A stretch of DNA of 63,748 nucleotides, from positions 1 through 63,748 of the forward strand of contig NZ_WTLI01000028.1 in the NCBI RefSeq assembly GCF_011421635.1, given 5' to 3'. This document shows positions 1-11,605 of the stretch, piece by piece (position 1 is the first letter of the stretch; every line of letters begins with the position of its first letter). The DNA comes from Paenibacillus turpanensis. Lineage in GTDB: Bacteria; Bacillota; Bacilli; Paenibacillales; YIM-B00363. The notes beneath the pieces were generated by a model that did no database searches, was not told the origin of the DNA, and saw only the letters and a list, made by a program, of their open reading frames with translations. Made by a program: the position numbers and the translations under genes.

Positions 1-99
1 TAACGCTCGTTGTTCAGTTTTCAAGGAGCACTTCTTTTATTTCAGCCACCGCTCAGCGGCGACTTGATTAATATAACATAGCCCATATATGCATTGCAA
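1..99 (-). promoter_or_regulatory. rRNA operon promoter and boxA-like leader, reading off the left edge
   Basis: On the minus strand a sigma-A-type promoter is visible: TTGCAA at 94-99, a 17-bp spacer, and TTATAT at 71-76. Downstream lies a GC hairpin around 45-60 and then, at 12-31, the sequence GTGCTCCTTGAAAACTGAAC, which resembles the antitermination boxA block found in leaders of Bacillota 16S and 23S genes. In Bacillus subtilis an rRNA operon follows gyrA at the same place. The 16S gene itself is outside the window, so this is inferred from the leader alone. Confidence 0.65.
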
Positions 100-205
100 G
101 CTTTTTTTATAACTTTTTTTATCAAACCTTTAAAATCAAAAAATAGAGCCCCGTTATAGGAGCCCTATCCATATGAAGCTGCAATAAGTTGTTTCTTCTT
201 AAAGG

Positions 206-1276
206 CTATGGCTTAATAACTTCCTGAATAAACATCGTCCGCTCCGAAGCGAGATTAATAATTCTGCCCTCCACATTGACCATGGGTCGTGTCGGATGTT
301 TCGAATCCGTAAATACGATCTCTCCGATGGAATCGTTATTAAGCCGAACGACGGTTCCATTATGGAATGAGGTTACTTTATCGATAAAGGTTTGAACAAC
401 GAGCGGATCCAGCTTACCGAACGATTCCGTTTGTAGTTGCTCCAGAACAAGGTAAGGGGACTGTGCATCTTTGTACTTTCGATTGGAGGTCATCGCGTGG
501 AAGATATCGGCGACAGCAACAATCTTCGCATAAATGTGAATCTTATCTCCTTTGAGCCCAAGAGGATATCCGGTACCGTCCTCTTTTTCATGATGCTGAA
601 GTGCCGTTAGTTTAACCCCTTCATTGAGGCCCGTTACAGATTTCAAAATGTTGTACCCGATAACGGTATGCTTTTTCATTTCCTCAAGCTCATGAGCCAT
701 CAGCTTGCTTGTTTTATTTAGGATCGCTGGGTCGACCCGTACATTGCCGATGTCATGAAGCAGACCAGCCATCGCTACCTGAGTCCAATCCTTTTGAGGC
801 AAGCCATACCAGCGGGCCAGCATAAAGGAGCTTAAGGCCACCATAATGCTGTTGTTGTAGAGATAATCCGCTAGTGCAGCTCTTTTATTCGTAAACGTTA
901 AAATGTTGTATTGATCTAGATTGGTTACAAGGGTTTCAAGCTGGGTGCGGATCTCTAAGACCGGCATTGGGGCACCCGCATCGGCCAGCGCGAACATTTT
1001 CTTCATCTTCGAAACGGTATCATCGAAATCCTTTTGAAAAAGGACCATTTTTTCAGACTCAACATTGTTGCTGGTAAGCTCTTCTTCTTCCAAGGGCTTT
1101 GCAGCATCAACCGTGCTCTGGATTGAAATCGAATGAATCATAAAGGCACGAAGTACATCTAGCTCACGTTGCGAAATGGTCTTCCCTTTTTGCAGCAGAA
1201 CGTTTCCTAAGCGGGTAACGACGTCTTCGTTTATTCTATCGCCAAGTTTAATCTGGGAAACGGGAACTATTGCCAT
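206..1276 (-). CDS. HD-GYP domain protein (putative cyclic-di-nucleotide phosphodiesterase)
   Basis: This 356-residue cytoplasmic protein has a unique N-terminal third and a C-terminal HD-GYP domain. The HD pair is at residues 174-175 (GLLHDIGNVR) and the HHE-KEDGTGYP signature at about 228-237. HD-GYP enzymes of this type hydrolyse c-di-GMP or related dinucleotides. There is no signal peptide, membrane segment or receiver domain, so the input is not apparent. It lies between gyrA and the rRNA promoter and is read in the same direction. The ATG start at 1276 begins MAIVPVSQIKLGDRI, an N-terminus seen in this family. The substrate is inferred from the domain only. Confidence 0.85.
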   Translation of the reverse strand: MAIVPVSQIKLGDRINEDVVTRLGNVLLQKGKTISQRELDVLRAFMIHSISIQSTVDAAKPLEEEELTSNNVESEKMVLFQKDFDDTVSKMKKMFALADAGAPMPVLEIRTQLETLVTNLDQYNILTFTNKRAALADYLYNNSIMVALSSFMLARWYGLPQKDWTQVAMAGLLHDIGNVRVDPAILNKTSKLMAHELEEMKKHTVIGYNILKSVTGLNEGVKLTALQHHEKEDGTGYPLGLKGDKIHIYAKIVAVADIFHAMTSNRKYKDAQSPYLVLEQLQTESFGKLDPLVVQTFIDKVTSFHNGTVVRLNNDSIGEIVFTDSKHPTRPMVNVEGRIINLASERTMFIQEVIKP

Positions 1277-1357
1277 GAAGCAAAACCACCTTTTTAGCCC
1301 ATAATATGATCATTTTAAAGGAAAAAGGATTGGGAATAAAGACCCAATCCTTATTTT

Positions 1358-3835
1358 TTATTCGATTCCATCCAATTCATCTTCTTGCTCAGCATCGAGC
1401 TCAATATCTTCACTGCGCTCTACCTGAGTCACAGTTGCTACTTCGTCTTCGTCGCGAATATTGATCAAACGAACACCTTGAGTGTTCCGTCCCATCGAAG
1501 AAACGCCCGCCATGCTAGTACGGATCATCGTGCCGGATGCCGTCATGATCATTAAATCTTGATCCTCACGTACAACCTTTAACCCTACAACGTAGCCATT
1601 CTTCGTGGTAATATTCAACGTCTTAATGCCTTTGCCGCCTCTTGTTTGAATGCGGTATTCATTCATTGGGGTACGTTTGCCGTAACCCTTCGAGGTTACA
1701 ATCAATACATCGTCATTTTCATGGACGACGTCCATATCAATAACCTGGTCGTCATCTTCGAGTGAGATCCCCTTTACCCCTGTAGCCGCACGGCCCATCG
1801 AGCGTACATCATCCTCGGAGAAGCGGATGGACATGCCCATCTTGGTTCCGATAACGATCTGTTGGTCGCCCGTTGTTAATTTTACCCCGATCAGTTCGTC
1901 ATCATCCCTGAGATAAATCGCAATGATTCCGACCTTACGGATGTTATTAAATTCGACAAGCGGTGTTTTCTTTACGATCCCTTGCTTCGTCGTAAAGAAC
2001 AGGTTCACTTCGGCTTCCATGCTGGAAACCGGGATCACCGCATTAATCGTTTCACCCTGCTCAATTTGCAAGACGTTAATGATCGGTGTTCCTCTTGCCG
2101 TCCGGCCCAGCTCCGGAATTTCATAGGCTTTAATGCGGTACGCTTTGCCCTTATTCGTAAAGAAGAACAGGTAGTCATGCGTATTGGTCACAAACAGATG
2201 TTCGACAAAGTCGTTTTCCTTTGTGTCCATGCCGATGACGCCCTTGCCGCCCCTCTTCTGGCTGCGGTAAGTATCCACCTTAAGGCGCTTTACGTAACCG
2301 GAATGCGTGATCGAGATAATGACATCCTCTTGAGGAATCAGGTCTTCATCCAGGATGCTTTCCTCACCGACCGTGATTTCCGTACGGCGCTCATCGTTGA
2401 ATTTTTCTTTAATTTCCGTTAATTCTTCGCTAATGATGTTCAGCACGAGCTGCTCATCGGCAAGAATAGCCCGGAATTCTGCGATTTTTTGCAAAAGCTC
2501 TTGGTATTCCGCTTCGATTTTCTCGCGCTCCAAGCCCGTGAGGCGCTGCAGACGCATATCCAGAATCGCCTGCGACTGATCCAGGCTCAGTCCGAAGCGA
2601 GACATTAATCCTTCGCGAGCTTCATCGGTGGTGCGGGAACCGCGGATTAGGGCAATGATTTCATCGATATGGTCAAGCGCAATGCGTAGACCCTCTAGAA
2701 TATGCGCCCGTGCTTCCGCTTTCTTCAAATCAAATTCCGTTCTCCTGCGGATGACAACGATCTGATGCTGCAAATAATGATACAGCACTTCTCGAAGATT
2801 CAGAACCTTCGGTTCTCCGTTGACGAGAGCGAGCATATTAATGCCAAAGTTGAGCTGCATAGACGTTTGCTTATATAAATTGTTGAGAACAACATTCGGA
2901 TTAACATCGCGGCGCAGCTCGATCACAACCCGCATACCGTTGCGGTCGGATTCATCCCGCAGATCTGTAATGCCGTCGATCTTCTTCTCCCGAACGAGCT
3001 CAGCGATTTTTTCTACAAGTCTTGCTTTGATAACCTGGTACGGCAGCTCATGAACAATAATTCGAGCTTTTCCGTTATTCTCTTCAATCGTAGCCTTGGC
3101 ACGCATCGTTACCGAACCGCGTCCTGTCGCGTACGCTTGCTTGATGCCTTCGCGGCCTAAAATATAACCAGCGGTTGGAAAATCAGGGCCTTTAATATAT
3201 TGCATTAGCTCAAGAGGCGTCGATTCAGGGTTACGAATCAGCTGCAGAACGCCATCAATAACCTCGCCTAAGTTATGAGGCGGAATATTCGTAGCCATAC
3301 CGACAGCGATCCCGGAAACGCCGTTTACTAACAAGTTAGGGAATCGGGCAGGCAGTACTGCGGGCTCTTGCTCTTCCCCGTCATAGTTTGGTACGAAGTC
3401 GACGGTGTCTTTGTTTAAATCACGAAGAAGCTCCATGGCCATCTTGGATAGACGGGCTTCTGTATAACGCATCGCCGCCGCAGCGTCACCGTCGATGGAA
3501 CCGAAGTTTCCGTGCCCGTCGACAAGCATGTAACGTAAAGAAAAGTCCTGCGCCATACGCACCATGGTTTCATATACCGCTGAATCACCGTGCGGGTGAT
3601 ACTTACCGATGACTTCGCCGACAATTCTAGCCGATTTCTTAAAAGGCTTATCGGGCGACATGCCCAGCTCCGACATGGCATATAGAATCCGGCGGTGAAC
3701 CGGCTTAAGTCCATCTCTGACATCCGGCAAAGCACGGCTTACGATAATGCTCATCGCATAATCGAGGAAGGAGCTTCTCATTTCTGTGCCGATATCGCGT
3801 TCAAGTACTTGGGAATTTTGTTGTTCTTCTGACAT
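1358..3835 (-). CDS. gyrA: DNA gyrase subunit A
   Basis: This is the breakage-reunion subunit of gyrase, which acts with GyrB to introduce negative supercoils. The start is set at 3835 (MSEEQQ), behind a strong AAGGAAGG ribosome-binding site; the reading frame stays open 20 codons further upstream but has no better start. The catalytic tyrosine is at about residue 124 (AMRYTEARL). The quinolone-resistance region ([12 protein letters not shown], about 79-89) has the serine and glutamate of sensitive enzymes. The GyrA box QKRGGKG and the beta-pinwheel repeats fill the C-terminal domain, and the tail is acidic. Length (825 aa) is normal for Bacillota. It is separated from gyrB by an oppositely oriented CBS gene. 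Confidence 0.98.
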   Translation of the reverse strand: MSEEQQNSQVLERDIGTEMRSSFLDYAMSIIVSRALPDVRDGLKPVHRRILYAMSELGMSPDKPFKKSARIVGEVIGKYHPHGDSAVYETMVRMAQDFSLRYMLVDGHGNFGSIDGDAAAAMRYTEARLSKMAMELLRDLNKDTVDFVPNYDGEEQEPAVLPARFPNLLVNGVSGIAVGMATNIPPHNLGEVIDGVLQLIRNPESTPLELMQYIKGPDFPTAGYILGREGIKQAYATGRGSVTMRAKATIEENNGKARIIVHELPYQVIKARLVEKIAELVREKKIDGITDLRDESDRNGMRVVIELRRDVNPNVVLNNLYKQTSMQLNFGINMLALVNGEPKVLNLREVLYHYLQHQIVVIRRRTEFDLKKAEARAHILEGLRIALDHIDEIIALIRGSRTTDEAREGLMSRFGLSLDQSQAILDMRLQRLTGLEREKIEAEYQELLQKIAEFRAILADEQLVLNIISEELTEIKEKFNDERRTEITVGEESILDEDLIPQEDVIISITHSGYVKRLKVDTYRSQKRGGKGVIGMDTKENDFVEHLFVTNTHDYLFFFTNKGKAYRIKAYEIPELGRTARGTPIINVLQIEQGETINAVIPVSSMEAEVNLFFTTKQGIVKKTPLVEFNNIRKVGIIAIYLRDDDELIGVKLTTGDQQIVIGTKMGMSIRFSEDDVRSMGRAATGVKGISLEDDDQVIDMDVVHENDDVLIVTSKGYGKRTPMNEYRIQTRGGKGIKTLNITTKNGYVVGLKVVREDQDLMIMTASGTMIRTSMAGVSSMGRNTQGVRLINIRDEDEVATVTQVERSEDIELDAEQEDELDGIE

Positions 3836-3951
3836 GCGGACCTTCCTTCTCCAGACATATAAATCTATTATAGTATTTTCACTTCTGGACGACAAATAAA
3901 CGCAAGTTTATACTAAACATAGTCCGATTCAAAACTAGGAGTTGATTTGGC

Positions 3952-4365
3952 GTGAACATCGCCTTTTTCTTGCTGCCGAAGAGCGACGTCATCCATATTC
4001 ATGAAGACGCGACCATCCGCCAAGTACTCGAAAAAATGGAGTTTCACCGGTATACGGCGGTTCCCATTGTGAACGAAGAGGGCGAATATGTCGGGACTGT
4101 CACAGAAGGCGACCTGCTCTGGCATTTAAAGAATACATCGGGCTTATCGCTTGATACCGCACATCACTACTCACTTAAAGACGTTCCGCTGCGGATGAAT
4201 AATAAGCCGGTGCGAATTGATGCCGATATGGAGCATCTCATTCTACTTTCCAAATCACAAAACTTTGTCCCCGTAACCGACGACCGAAACCGGTTCATCG
4301 GTATTGTGAGACGAAGCGATATTATCGATTACTGCGCGCAGTTTATACGAACAGGACTTACGTAA
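3952..4365 (+). CDS. CBS-domain-pair protein
   Basis: This small cytoplasmic protein of 137 aa consists almost wholly of two CBS motifs (about residues 8-55 and 72-135). The pattern PIVNEEGEYVGTVTEGDLLW in the first is repeated as PVTDDRNRFIGIVRRSDIID in the second. CBS pairs bind adenine nucleotides and act as energy or ligand sensors. No catalytic domain is attached. The start is a GTG with AGGAG at 3937-3941. It is read against gyrA and gyrB, in the gap between them, and faces the replication fork. It shares a bidirectional terminator with gyrB. The ligand is unknown. Confidence 0.85.
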   Translation: MNIAFFLLPKSDVIHIHEDATIRQVLEKMEFHRYTAVPIVNEEGEYVGTVTEGDLLWHLKNTSGLSLDTAHHYSLKDVPLRMNNKPVRIDADMEHLILLSKSQNFVPVTDDRNRFIGIVRRSDIIDYCAQFIRTGLT

Positions 4366-4382
4366 AATCTTTAATGATGAGC

Positions 4383-4433
4383 AAAAGGGCTGACTCTGAA
4401 ATGATTCCTTTCATTCGGAGACAGCCCTTTTTC
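4383..4433. terminator. Bidirectional terminator between the CBS gene and gyrB
   Basis: The inverted repeat AAAAGGGCTG...CAGCCCTTTTT forms a long stem. It has A-tracts on the left and T-tracts on the right, so it can end transcription from both convergent genes. Confidence 0.8.
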
Positions 4434-4447
4434 TACTCCTGTTCTTG

Positions 4448-6367
<1,920 letters not shown>

Positions 6368-6409
6368 CTACTTCCTTAATCTGCAAAAGCCTTGAAGTTA
6401 AATATAAAA

Positions 6410-6658
6410 TTAAAACGACAGAGGCTGGTTCGCCCGCTTCTTGAGCGTGGTGGAGGAAATGGGAGAATAGTACACCTTCGTCTTCGTCACCACGACCGAT
6501 TTCGTTTCTTCTTCGCCAATGACAACCATGTTTTTGGTTTTCTGAGCATTCGTTACGAACTGCTTGGATATTTTCGAAGATGCTTCCACGGATACATCAA
6601 AAATCGCGATGAGCTCCGAGGATTGAATAATCTTTTCTCCGCCCAAATGAATAAACAC
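6410..6658 (-). CDS. remB: Extracellular matrix regulator RemB (DUF370 family)
   Basis: This is a DUF370 protein of 82 aa, starting MFIHLGGEKIIQSSELIAIFD and holding the family sequence VVVTKTKVYYSPISSTTLKKR. In Bacillus subtilis the equivalent gene (yaaB/remB) lies between recF and gyrB, as here, and contributes with RemA to activation of biofilm-matrix genes. It begins 4 bp after recF ends and is probably co-transcribed with it. The function is known only by family and position. Confidence 0.9.
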   Translation of the reverse strand: MFIHLGGEKIIQSSELIAIFDVSVEASSKISKQFVTNAQKTKNMVVIGEEETKSVVVTKTKVYYSPISSTTLKKRANQPLSF

Positions 6659-6662
6659 GGCC

Positions 6663-7781
6663 TCAGCTCCTTGTTACGTTTCCTTCGGTCACTCGGTATG
6701 TCCCGACGTCCTCCAGCTTTGCGAAGTCGATAGCCTCCACGCCAGTCGATGTAATGAACGTCTGTACCTTGGTCTGAAACGTTTCAATCAGCTGCGTCTG
6801 ACGATACTGATCCAGCTCGGAGAGCACATCGTCCAGCAGCAGCAGGGGGTATTCGCCGACCTCTTCGTGAATCAGCTCAATTTCGGCAAGCTTCAAGGAT
6901 AATGCAGTTGTGCGCTGCTGTCCTTGGGATCCGAATACATGGGCCTCTTTCCCGTTAATATAAAAATGAATATCATCGCGATGCGGCCCAGTCTGTGTTG
7001 TCCCACGCCGTAAATCCTGTTCACGCATATGAGATAACTTTAACATAAAACGCTCGAAGAGAACAGATTCTTCCTCCGACTCCTCAATTTCAATGGCAGG
7101 CTGATACACAATATCGAGCTGTTCTTGGCCGTTTGTAATGCCGCGATGAAGCGATTCCGCCCAAATTTGCAGCTTTTTTATAAAGTTTTGACGTTTTTTC
7201 ATGATTTTAATACCAAAATTGGCCAATTGTTCATCCCAAACTTCCAGCATCGTTTTGGAGGCGGAAGAAAGAGAACCGCTGCTTTGCTTCAGAAAATTGT
7301 TTCGCTGTACCAGCGTCTTTTGGTATTGCGATAAATGGTGAAGGTATGTCGGCTGAATTTGCCCAATCTCCATATCTAAAAAACGGCGCCGAATATTCGG
7401 CGCTCCTTTAACGATATCCAGATCCTCCGGCGCAAACAATACGACATTCAGCGCACCGATATAAGCGCTCAGCTTGCGCTGCTCAAGCCCGTTGATTTTT
7501 GCCGTTTTTCCGCTGGATGCAATAGACAAATCCAAGGACACCGCGCCGTATTTTTTATCAAGCTGCGCACGAAGGGAGGCCCGTTCCGCGTTCCAACGAA
7601 TGAGCTCGCGGTCCTTATGCGTCCGGTGCGATTTTGTTAAGGACATCACGTAAATCGCTTCGAGCAAATTCGTTTTCCCCTGAGCGTTCGGGCCAATGAT
7701 AAGGTTCACACGATTTCCCGTTTCCAGTTCAAGCCGCTCGTAATTGCGGTAATCCGTTAAAGCTAAGCTCTGTAAAAACAA
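6663..7781 (-). CDS. recF: DNA replication/repair protein RecF
   Basis: RecF is an SMC-like ATPase that helps RecO and RecR load RecA at gaps. The 372-residue protein has the Walker A motif IIGPNAQGKTNLLEAI at about residues 28-43. The ABC signature region (FGSQGQQRTTALSLKLAE) and Walker B (PLLLLDDVLSELD) lie near residues 280-325. Length and order match the family. It lies between yaaA and remB in the dnaA operon layout. Confidence 0.97.
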   Translation of the reverse strand: MFLQSLALTDYRNYERLELETGNRVNLIIGPNAQGKTNLLEAIYVMSLTKSHRTHKDRELIRWNAERASLRAQLDKKYGAVSLDLSIASSGKTAKINGLEQRKLSAYIGALNVVLFAPEDLDIVKGAPNIRRRFLDMEIGQIQPTYLHHLSQYQKTLVQRNNFLKQSSGSLSSASKTMLEVWDEQLANFGIKIMKKRQNFIKKLQIWAESLHRGITNGQEQLDIVYQPAIEIEESEEESVLFERFMLKLSHMREQDLRRGTTQTGPHRDDIHFYINGKEAHVFGSQGQQRTTALSLKLAEIELIHEEVGEYPLLLLDDVLSELDQYRQTQLIETFQTKVQTFITSTGVEAIDFAKLEDVGTYRVTEGNVTRS

Positions 7782-7802
7782 AAGACAGCCTCCAAACCTT
7801 CG

Positions 7803-8030
7803 TTAGGATGAGACAATGATAAAGGGGCCGAACCCTTCCACTTCAATCGTGTCCCCAGGGTACAGCTTACGGCCGCGGCGCTGCTCGGGTTCTCCGTTTA
7901 CCTGGACGGCTACCTCCGCTAAAAAAAACTTCGCTTGTCCGCCTGTTGAAATACAATCCGAAATTTTAAGCATTTGTCCTAGCGTAATATGGTCTGTATC
8001 AATCGAGACGGGAACGGGCTGATCCACCAT
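7803..8030 (-). CDS. yaaA: S4-domain RNA-binding protein YaaA
   Basis: This protein of 75 aa is a single S4-like RNA-binding fold (LKISDCISTGGQAKFFLAEVAVQVNGEPEQRRGRKLYPGDTIEV, broken here by many family-conserved glycines). The gene always sits between dnaN and recF in Bacilli and is linked to ribosome assembly and translation by family knowledge. The frame begins at 8030, just after dnaN. Confidence 0.9.
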   Translation of the reverse strand: MVDQPVPVSIDTDHITLGQMLKISDCISTGGQAKFFLAEVAVQVNGEPEQRRGRKLYPGDTIEVEGFGPFIIVSS

Positions 8031-8052
8031 GTTTAATCGCTCCTTTTGCGAA

Positions 8053-9192
8053 TTATCCAGTAGTCCGGTACGGCAAAATAAGATGCAAAATTTGTGTATG
8101 CTCGTCCGGCTTTACAATCATCGGACTCATTGCTCCAGTGAATCCGATGCGAATCGTTTCACTATCGATGACCTTCAGTACATCCAGCATATATTTCGAG
8201 TTGAACGCAATCTTAAGCGGCTCTCCTGTAACGATCTTCGCAACTAGCTGCTCCGTTACTTTACCGATTTCCGTCGAGCTGGAGGAAATTTCGATTTCCC
8301 CATCATCCGCAGCCGACATACGAACGATATTCGTTTTTTCTTCTCTCGACATTAAGTATGCGCGATCAATGGCATCGGCAAGCTCTTTCGTCTGAAATAC
8401 GATTTCGGACTTATACACCTGTGGAATAATTTTTGTCGTATCCGGATACGTTCCATCAAGAATACGGGTAAAAAACAATAACGAGTCGATTTTAAACAAA
8501 ACCTGATTGTCCGCTACGACAATATCGATTTTTTGGTTTTGATCCGACAGCAGCTTGTATAGTTCATTCAGTGTTTTTGCGGAAATAACAATATTCGTAA
8601 ATTGAACAGGAGTCGATTCTAATCGAACCTCCATGCTTGCCAGGCGATGCCGGTCTGTCGCGACAAACTTAAGCGTACTGTCGTGAAGGGTCCATAACAC
8701 ACCGGTCAGTACTGAAGTGGCTTCATTGGAGGAAGCAGCAAAAACGGTTTGCCGGATCATGGATTTCAACAGATCATTGTTCAACGTAATAATCTGGTTT
8801 TCTTCCAGGCTTGGGAGAACCGGATATTCTTCGGCATCAAGTCCTGCTAATAATACTTCGGAATTACCGGAACGAATCAGGATTTGATACATCTCTTTAC
8901 GTTCAATAAGCACTTGAGCGGATGGAAGCTTTCGTACCAAGTCAACAAAAAATTTCGCAGGGATGACCAAGCTGCCAGTTTGCTCCACTTGAACAATAAT
9001 ATGTCCTTCATGTTCTACAGGGATAAATCGTTGAATAGATATATCTGTATCACTGGCAGTTAAGGTAATGCCGTCATGACGGACGTCAAATTTAATACCC
9101 GATAGGATCGGTATTGTTGTTCTGCTGGAAATAGCTTTGCTGACATGGCCGATGGCTTCATTCAGCCAATGTTTATCGATCGTAAATTTCAT
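8053..9192 (-). CDS. dnaN: DNA polymerase III beta sliding clamp
   Basis: DnaN forms the ring-shaped processivity clamp that holds the replicative polymerase and many partners on DNA. The product has 379 aa, with three repeated clamp folds. Visible family blocks include MKFTIDKHWLNEAI at the N-terminus, GVLWTLHDSTLKFVATDRHRLA in the middle, and the C-terminal LILPYRTTG that forms part of the binding groove. An AGGAGG-type ribosome-binding site precedes the ATG. It is separated from dnaA by a 230-bp origin element. Confidence 0.98.
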   Translation of the reverse strand: MKFTIDKHWLNEAIGHVSKAISSRTTIPILSGIKFDVRHDGITLTASDTDISIQRFIPVEHEGHIIVQVEQTGSLVIPAKFFVDLVRKLPSAQVLIERKEMYQILIRSGNSEVLLAGLDAEEYPVLPSLEENQIITLNNDLLKSMIRQTVFAASSNEATSVLTGVLWTLHDSTLKFVATDRHRLASMEVRLESTPVQFTNIVISAKTLNELYKLLSDQNQKIDIVVADNQVLFKIDSLLFFTRILDGTYPDTTKIIPQVYKSEIVFQTKELADAIDRAYLMSREEKTNIVRMSAADDGEIEISSSSTEIGKVTEQLVAKIVTGEPLKIAFNSKYMLDVLKVIDSETIRIGFTGAMSPMIVKPDEHTQILHLILPYRTTG

Positions 9193-9422
9193 GATTTCCT
9201 CCTTGAGGTTTGGTTCCTATATTTGCAGCGAATGCTGCTAAGAATTGTCGAGTGATGAGAAAAAAACGCGATTTCTTTTTATTTATCTTTATATAAAAAA
9301 GATATAGTACAAGTAGTAGGGGCCCTGAATATGTGTATAACTGTATCAACTCTAAAAAGGACAAGCCTATCCACATGTGAATAAAGTGTGCATAGGCTTT
9401 TTCGTTATCCCCACAAAAATCA
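9193..9422. other. oriC, dnaA-dnaN part: DnaA boxes and candidate unwinding element
   Basis: From dnaA towards dnaN this gap holds DnaA-box-like sites at 9405-9413 (TTATCCCCA), 9376-9384 (TGTGAATAA), 9367-9375 (CTATCCACA) and 9332-9340 (TGTGTATAA). Next comes a GC block GGGGCCC at 9319-9325, then TAG/AAG triplets at 9305-9319, then a very A+T-rich tract (about 9260-9303). This is the order of the Bacillus basal unwinding system (boxes, GC cluster, DnaA-trios, duplex-unwinding tract). The assignment is from pattern only. Confidence 0.75.
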
Positions 9423-10781
9423 TTATATCGGATTTTTAATTTTTTCGCGGAGCGTATTTATGATTTTAAATAAATCCTGATCTGCTTTTATGGATTCGGA
9501 TATTTTCTCATGGGCGTGGATGACGGTTGTATGGTCGCGTCCTCCAAAGGCTTCGCCGATTTTAGGAAGCGAGAAGTCGGTCATTTCCCGCGCTAAGTAC
9601 ATTGCAATTTGTCTTGGAAAGGCGACCGCTTTCGTCCGCTTGCGGGCTTTAAAATCGTCCATCTTAAGCCCGTAGTACTCTCCAACCTTCTGCTGAATGT
9701 CGGCAATGGTGATCATTTTCGGTCGGCTGGAAGGGATGATATCCTTCAGCGCTTCGGCAGCCAAATGGGCCGATACATCCTCATTAATTAGCGAGGAATA
9801 TGCGACAACGCGGATGAGCGCCCCTTCGAGCTCGCGAATATTCGTGTCAATTTGACTCGCGATATACATCATCGCTTCATTCGGTATGTCCAGGTTTTCC
9901 GCTTTCGCCTTCTTGCGGAGAATGGCGATGCGCGTTTCTAAATCCGGCGGCTGAATGTCGGTAATTAAGCCCCACTCGAAGCGGGAGCGCAGACGGTCTT
10001 CCAACGTCGTAATCTCCTTGGGCGGACGGTCGCTTGATAATATAATTTGCTTCCCCGCCTCATACAGTTCATTGAACGTGTGAAAAAACTCCTCTTGGGT
10101 GGATTCCTTTCCGGCAATAAACTGAATATCGTCCACGAGCAGTACATCCATATTGCGGTACTTGCTGCGGAAGCTTTCTCCACGATTATCGCGGATGGCA
10201 TTAATAAATTCGTTCGTAAATTTCTCGGACGAAATATACATGACCCGATTATTCGGATTATGCTGCAAAATATAATGTCCGATCGCATGCATCAGATGCG
10301 TCTTCCCGAGTCCAACGCCTCCATATAAGAATAGAGGGTTATAAGAATTCGACGGGTCCTCGGCCACGGCCAGCGATGCGGCATGCGCAAAACGGTTCCC
10401 GGATCCGATAACGAACGTATCGAAGGTGTACTTCGGGTTCAGCATCGGGGCGAAGGATTCGTCTGCCGGTCTGGTTCTAGGCGGCTGCGCTACAGGGGGA
10501 GCAGGCTGCTCTGCCGGTCGTTCCGGCTTATCCTCCTGGGAGACGATCTTCACATCAACCTGGCGACCGGTAGACTCCAGCACAGCCGTACGGATTAGTT
10601 TCGTGTACCGCTTCTCCAGCCAATCCCTTGAAAAGCTGTTAGGAGCGAGTACCACAACCTCTTGATCCGTGAAGACAGTCGCTTTCGTTCCCTTCAGCCA
10701 AGTGTCGAAGCTCGGTTTATTCAACATGCCCTGCATGACGAGCAGGACATTTTGCCATAATTCATTAGGATGGCTTTCCAC
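9423..10781 (-). CDS. dnaA: Chromosomal replication initiator DnaA
   Basis: DnaA binds oriC and opens it for helicase loading. Domain I starts at [16 protein letters not shown], a proline-rich linker follows (about residues 85-115), then the AAA+ domain with Walker [11 protein letters not shown], and the C-terminal box-binding signature [17 protein letters not shown] chose a GTG start at 10781 because AAAGGAG lies 11 bases upstream; the frame remains open for 36 further codons, but that stretch does not look like DnaA. The product is then 452 aa, as usual for Bacilli. Confidence 0.96.
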   Translation of the reverse strand: MESHPNELWQNVLLVMQGMLNKPSFDTWLKGTKATVFTDQEVVVLAPNSFSRDWLEKRYTKLIRTAVLESTGRQVDVKIVSQEDKPERPAEQPAPPVAQPPRTRPADESFAPMLNPKYTFDTFVIGSGNRFAHAASLAVAEDPSNSYNPLFLYGGVGLGKTHLMHAIGHYILQHNPNNRVMYISSEKFTNEFINAIRDNRGESFRSKYRNMDVLLVDDIQFIAGKESTQEEFFHTFNELYEAGKQIILSSDRPPKEITTLEDRLRSRFEWGLITDIQPPDLETRIAILRKKAKAENLDIPNEAMMYIASQIDTNIRELEGALIRVVAYSSLINEDVSAHLAAEALKDIIPSSRPKMITIADIQQKVGEYYGLKMDDFKARKRTKAVAFPRQIAMYLAREMTDFSLPKIGEAFGGRDHTTVIHAHEKISESIKADQDLFKIINTLREKIKNPI

Positions 10782-10859
10782 GAATGATTCCACTCCTTTA
10801 ATCCGTTGCACAGCAAGACAAAGCCATAAAGTTCGACGAGAAGAAAAAAAAGGCTGTCG

Positions 10860-11210
10860 AGTTTTGTCCACATAACTCGAATTAGCCACATCGTTGTTAT
10901 TAAGAAGGGGATAGGTTGTTCACATACTTATCCACAGCGTGTGAATAAGTAGGGGATGGATTTCAATCATCCACAAGGTGAAAACAAAATAATGATAGCA
11001 AAAACCCCTAGGTTTTTCAATGAAAAGCTGTTGTTATCCACAAATTCAATAACTTGTGGTTTAAAATTACCCACACCACAAGATATTGTTGATATTTTGT
11101 TGCTAATCGACAAAATCCTACGTTTTCTCAAAAACGGGTTGTCCACATGTGGATGGAGAATTTGTTGGTGAGTGGGATACTTTTTTAGGTTTGGTATGTG
11201 GACAAGTGAA
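10860..11210. other. oriC, dnaA-rpmH part: DnaA-box cluster
   Basis: This non-coding gap is dense in DnaA boxes. Perfect TTATCCACA occurs at 10928-10936 and 11034-11042. Variants lie at 10864-10872 and 11139-11147 (TTGTCCACA), 10916-10924 (TTGTTCACA), 10967-10975 (TCATCCACA) and 11067-11075 (TTACCCACA). Reverse-strand boxes lie at 10940-10948, 11148-11156 and 11197-11205. It matches the upstream DnaA-binding region of the bipartite Bacillus origin and should also contain the autoregulated dnaA promoter. Confidence 0.88.
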
Positions 11211-11260
11211 GGTTGTTTTTGCGGATCTATAGTATGAAGTTATTTACATGCACCTCTTCC

Positions 11261-11289
11261 TTGACTTTCAGGCCTTACCGTGGTTAAAT
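11261..11289 (+). promoter_or_regulatory. Candidate sigma-A promoter for rpmH-rnpA
   Basis: TTGACT at 11261-11266 and TTAAAT at 11284-11289 are 17 bp apart, about 55 bp before rpmH. Confidence 0.6.
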
Positions 11290-11343
11290 TGAAAAAGGCG
11301 TTTTTTGAACTGGATAATGAATACCTTAAGGGGGTGCCGATAG

Positions 11344-11478
11344 ATGAGACCAACATTTAAACCGAATGTGAGCAAGCGGAAGAAGGTTCACGGGTTCCGT
11401 AAGCGCATGAGCACGAAGAACGGACGTAAGGTTCTTGCAGCTCGCCGTCAGAAGGGTAGAAAAGTTCTTACTGCATAA
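11344..11478 (+). CDS. rpmH: 50S ribosomal protein L34
   Basis: The 44-residue protein starts [22 protein letters not shown] (shown here only as its start) and ends GRKVLTA, as for L34, a small basic protein of the large subunit. AGGGGG precedes the ATG. rpmH opposite dnaA is the standard right-hand boundary of a bacterial origin. It is followed by a terminator, so rnpA is expressed by read-through or its own signal. Confidence 0.97.
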   Translation: MRPTFKPNVSKRKKVHGFRKRMSTKNGRKVLAARRQKGRKVLTA

Positions 11479-11483
11479 TGAAG

Positions 11484-11511
11484 AAGGCCACTTTAATGGT
11501 GGCCTTTTTTT
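11484..11511 (+). terminator. Terminator or attenuator after rpmH
   Basis: The stem AAGGCCAC/GTGGCCTT is followed by a run of seven T, immediately after the rpmH stop. Confidence 0.8.
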
Positions 11512-11605
11512 CGCATTTGAGGGGTTTGAGCATTTTGTCGAAATGCGGCTGTTTAATTTCCTTCAAATCAGTCAAGCCTAGGAAGCGATACAGCCGCGAA
11601 GGGTT

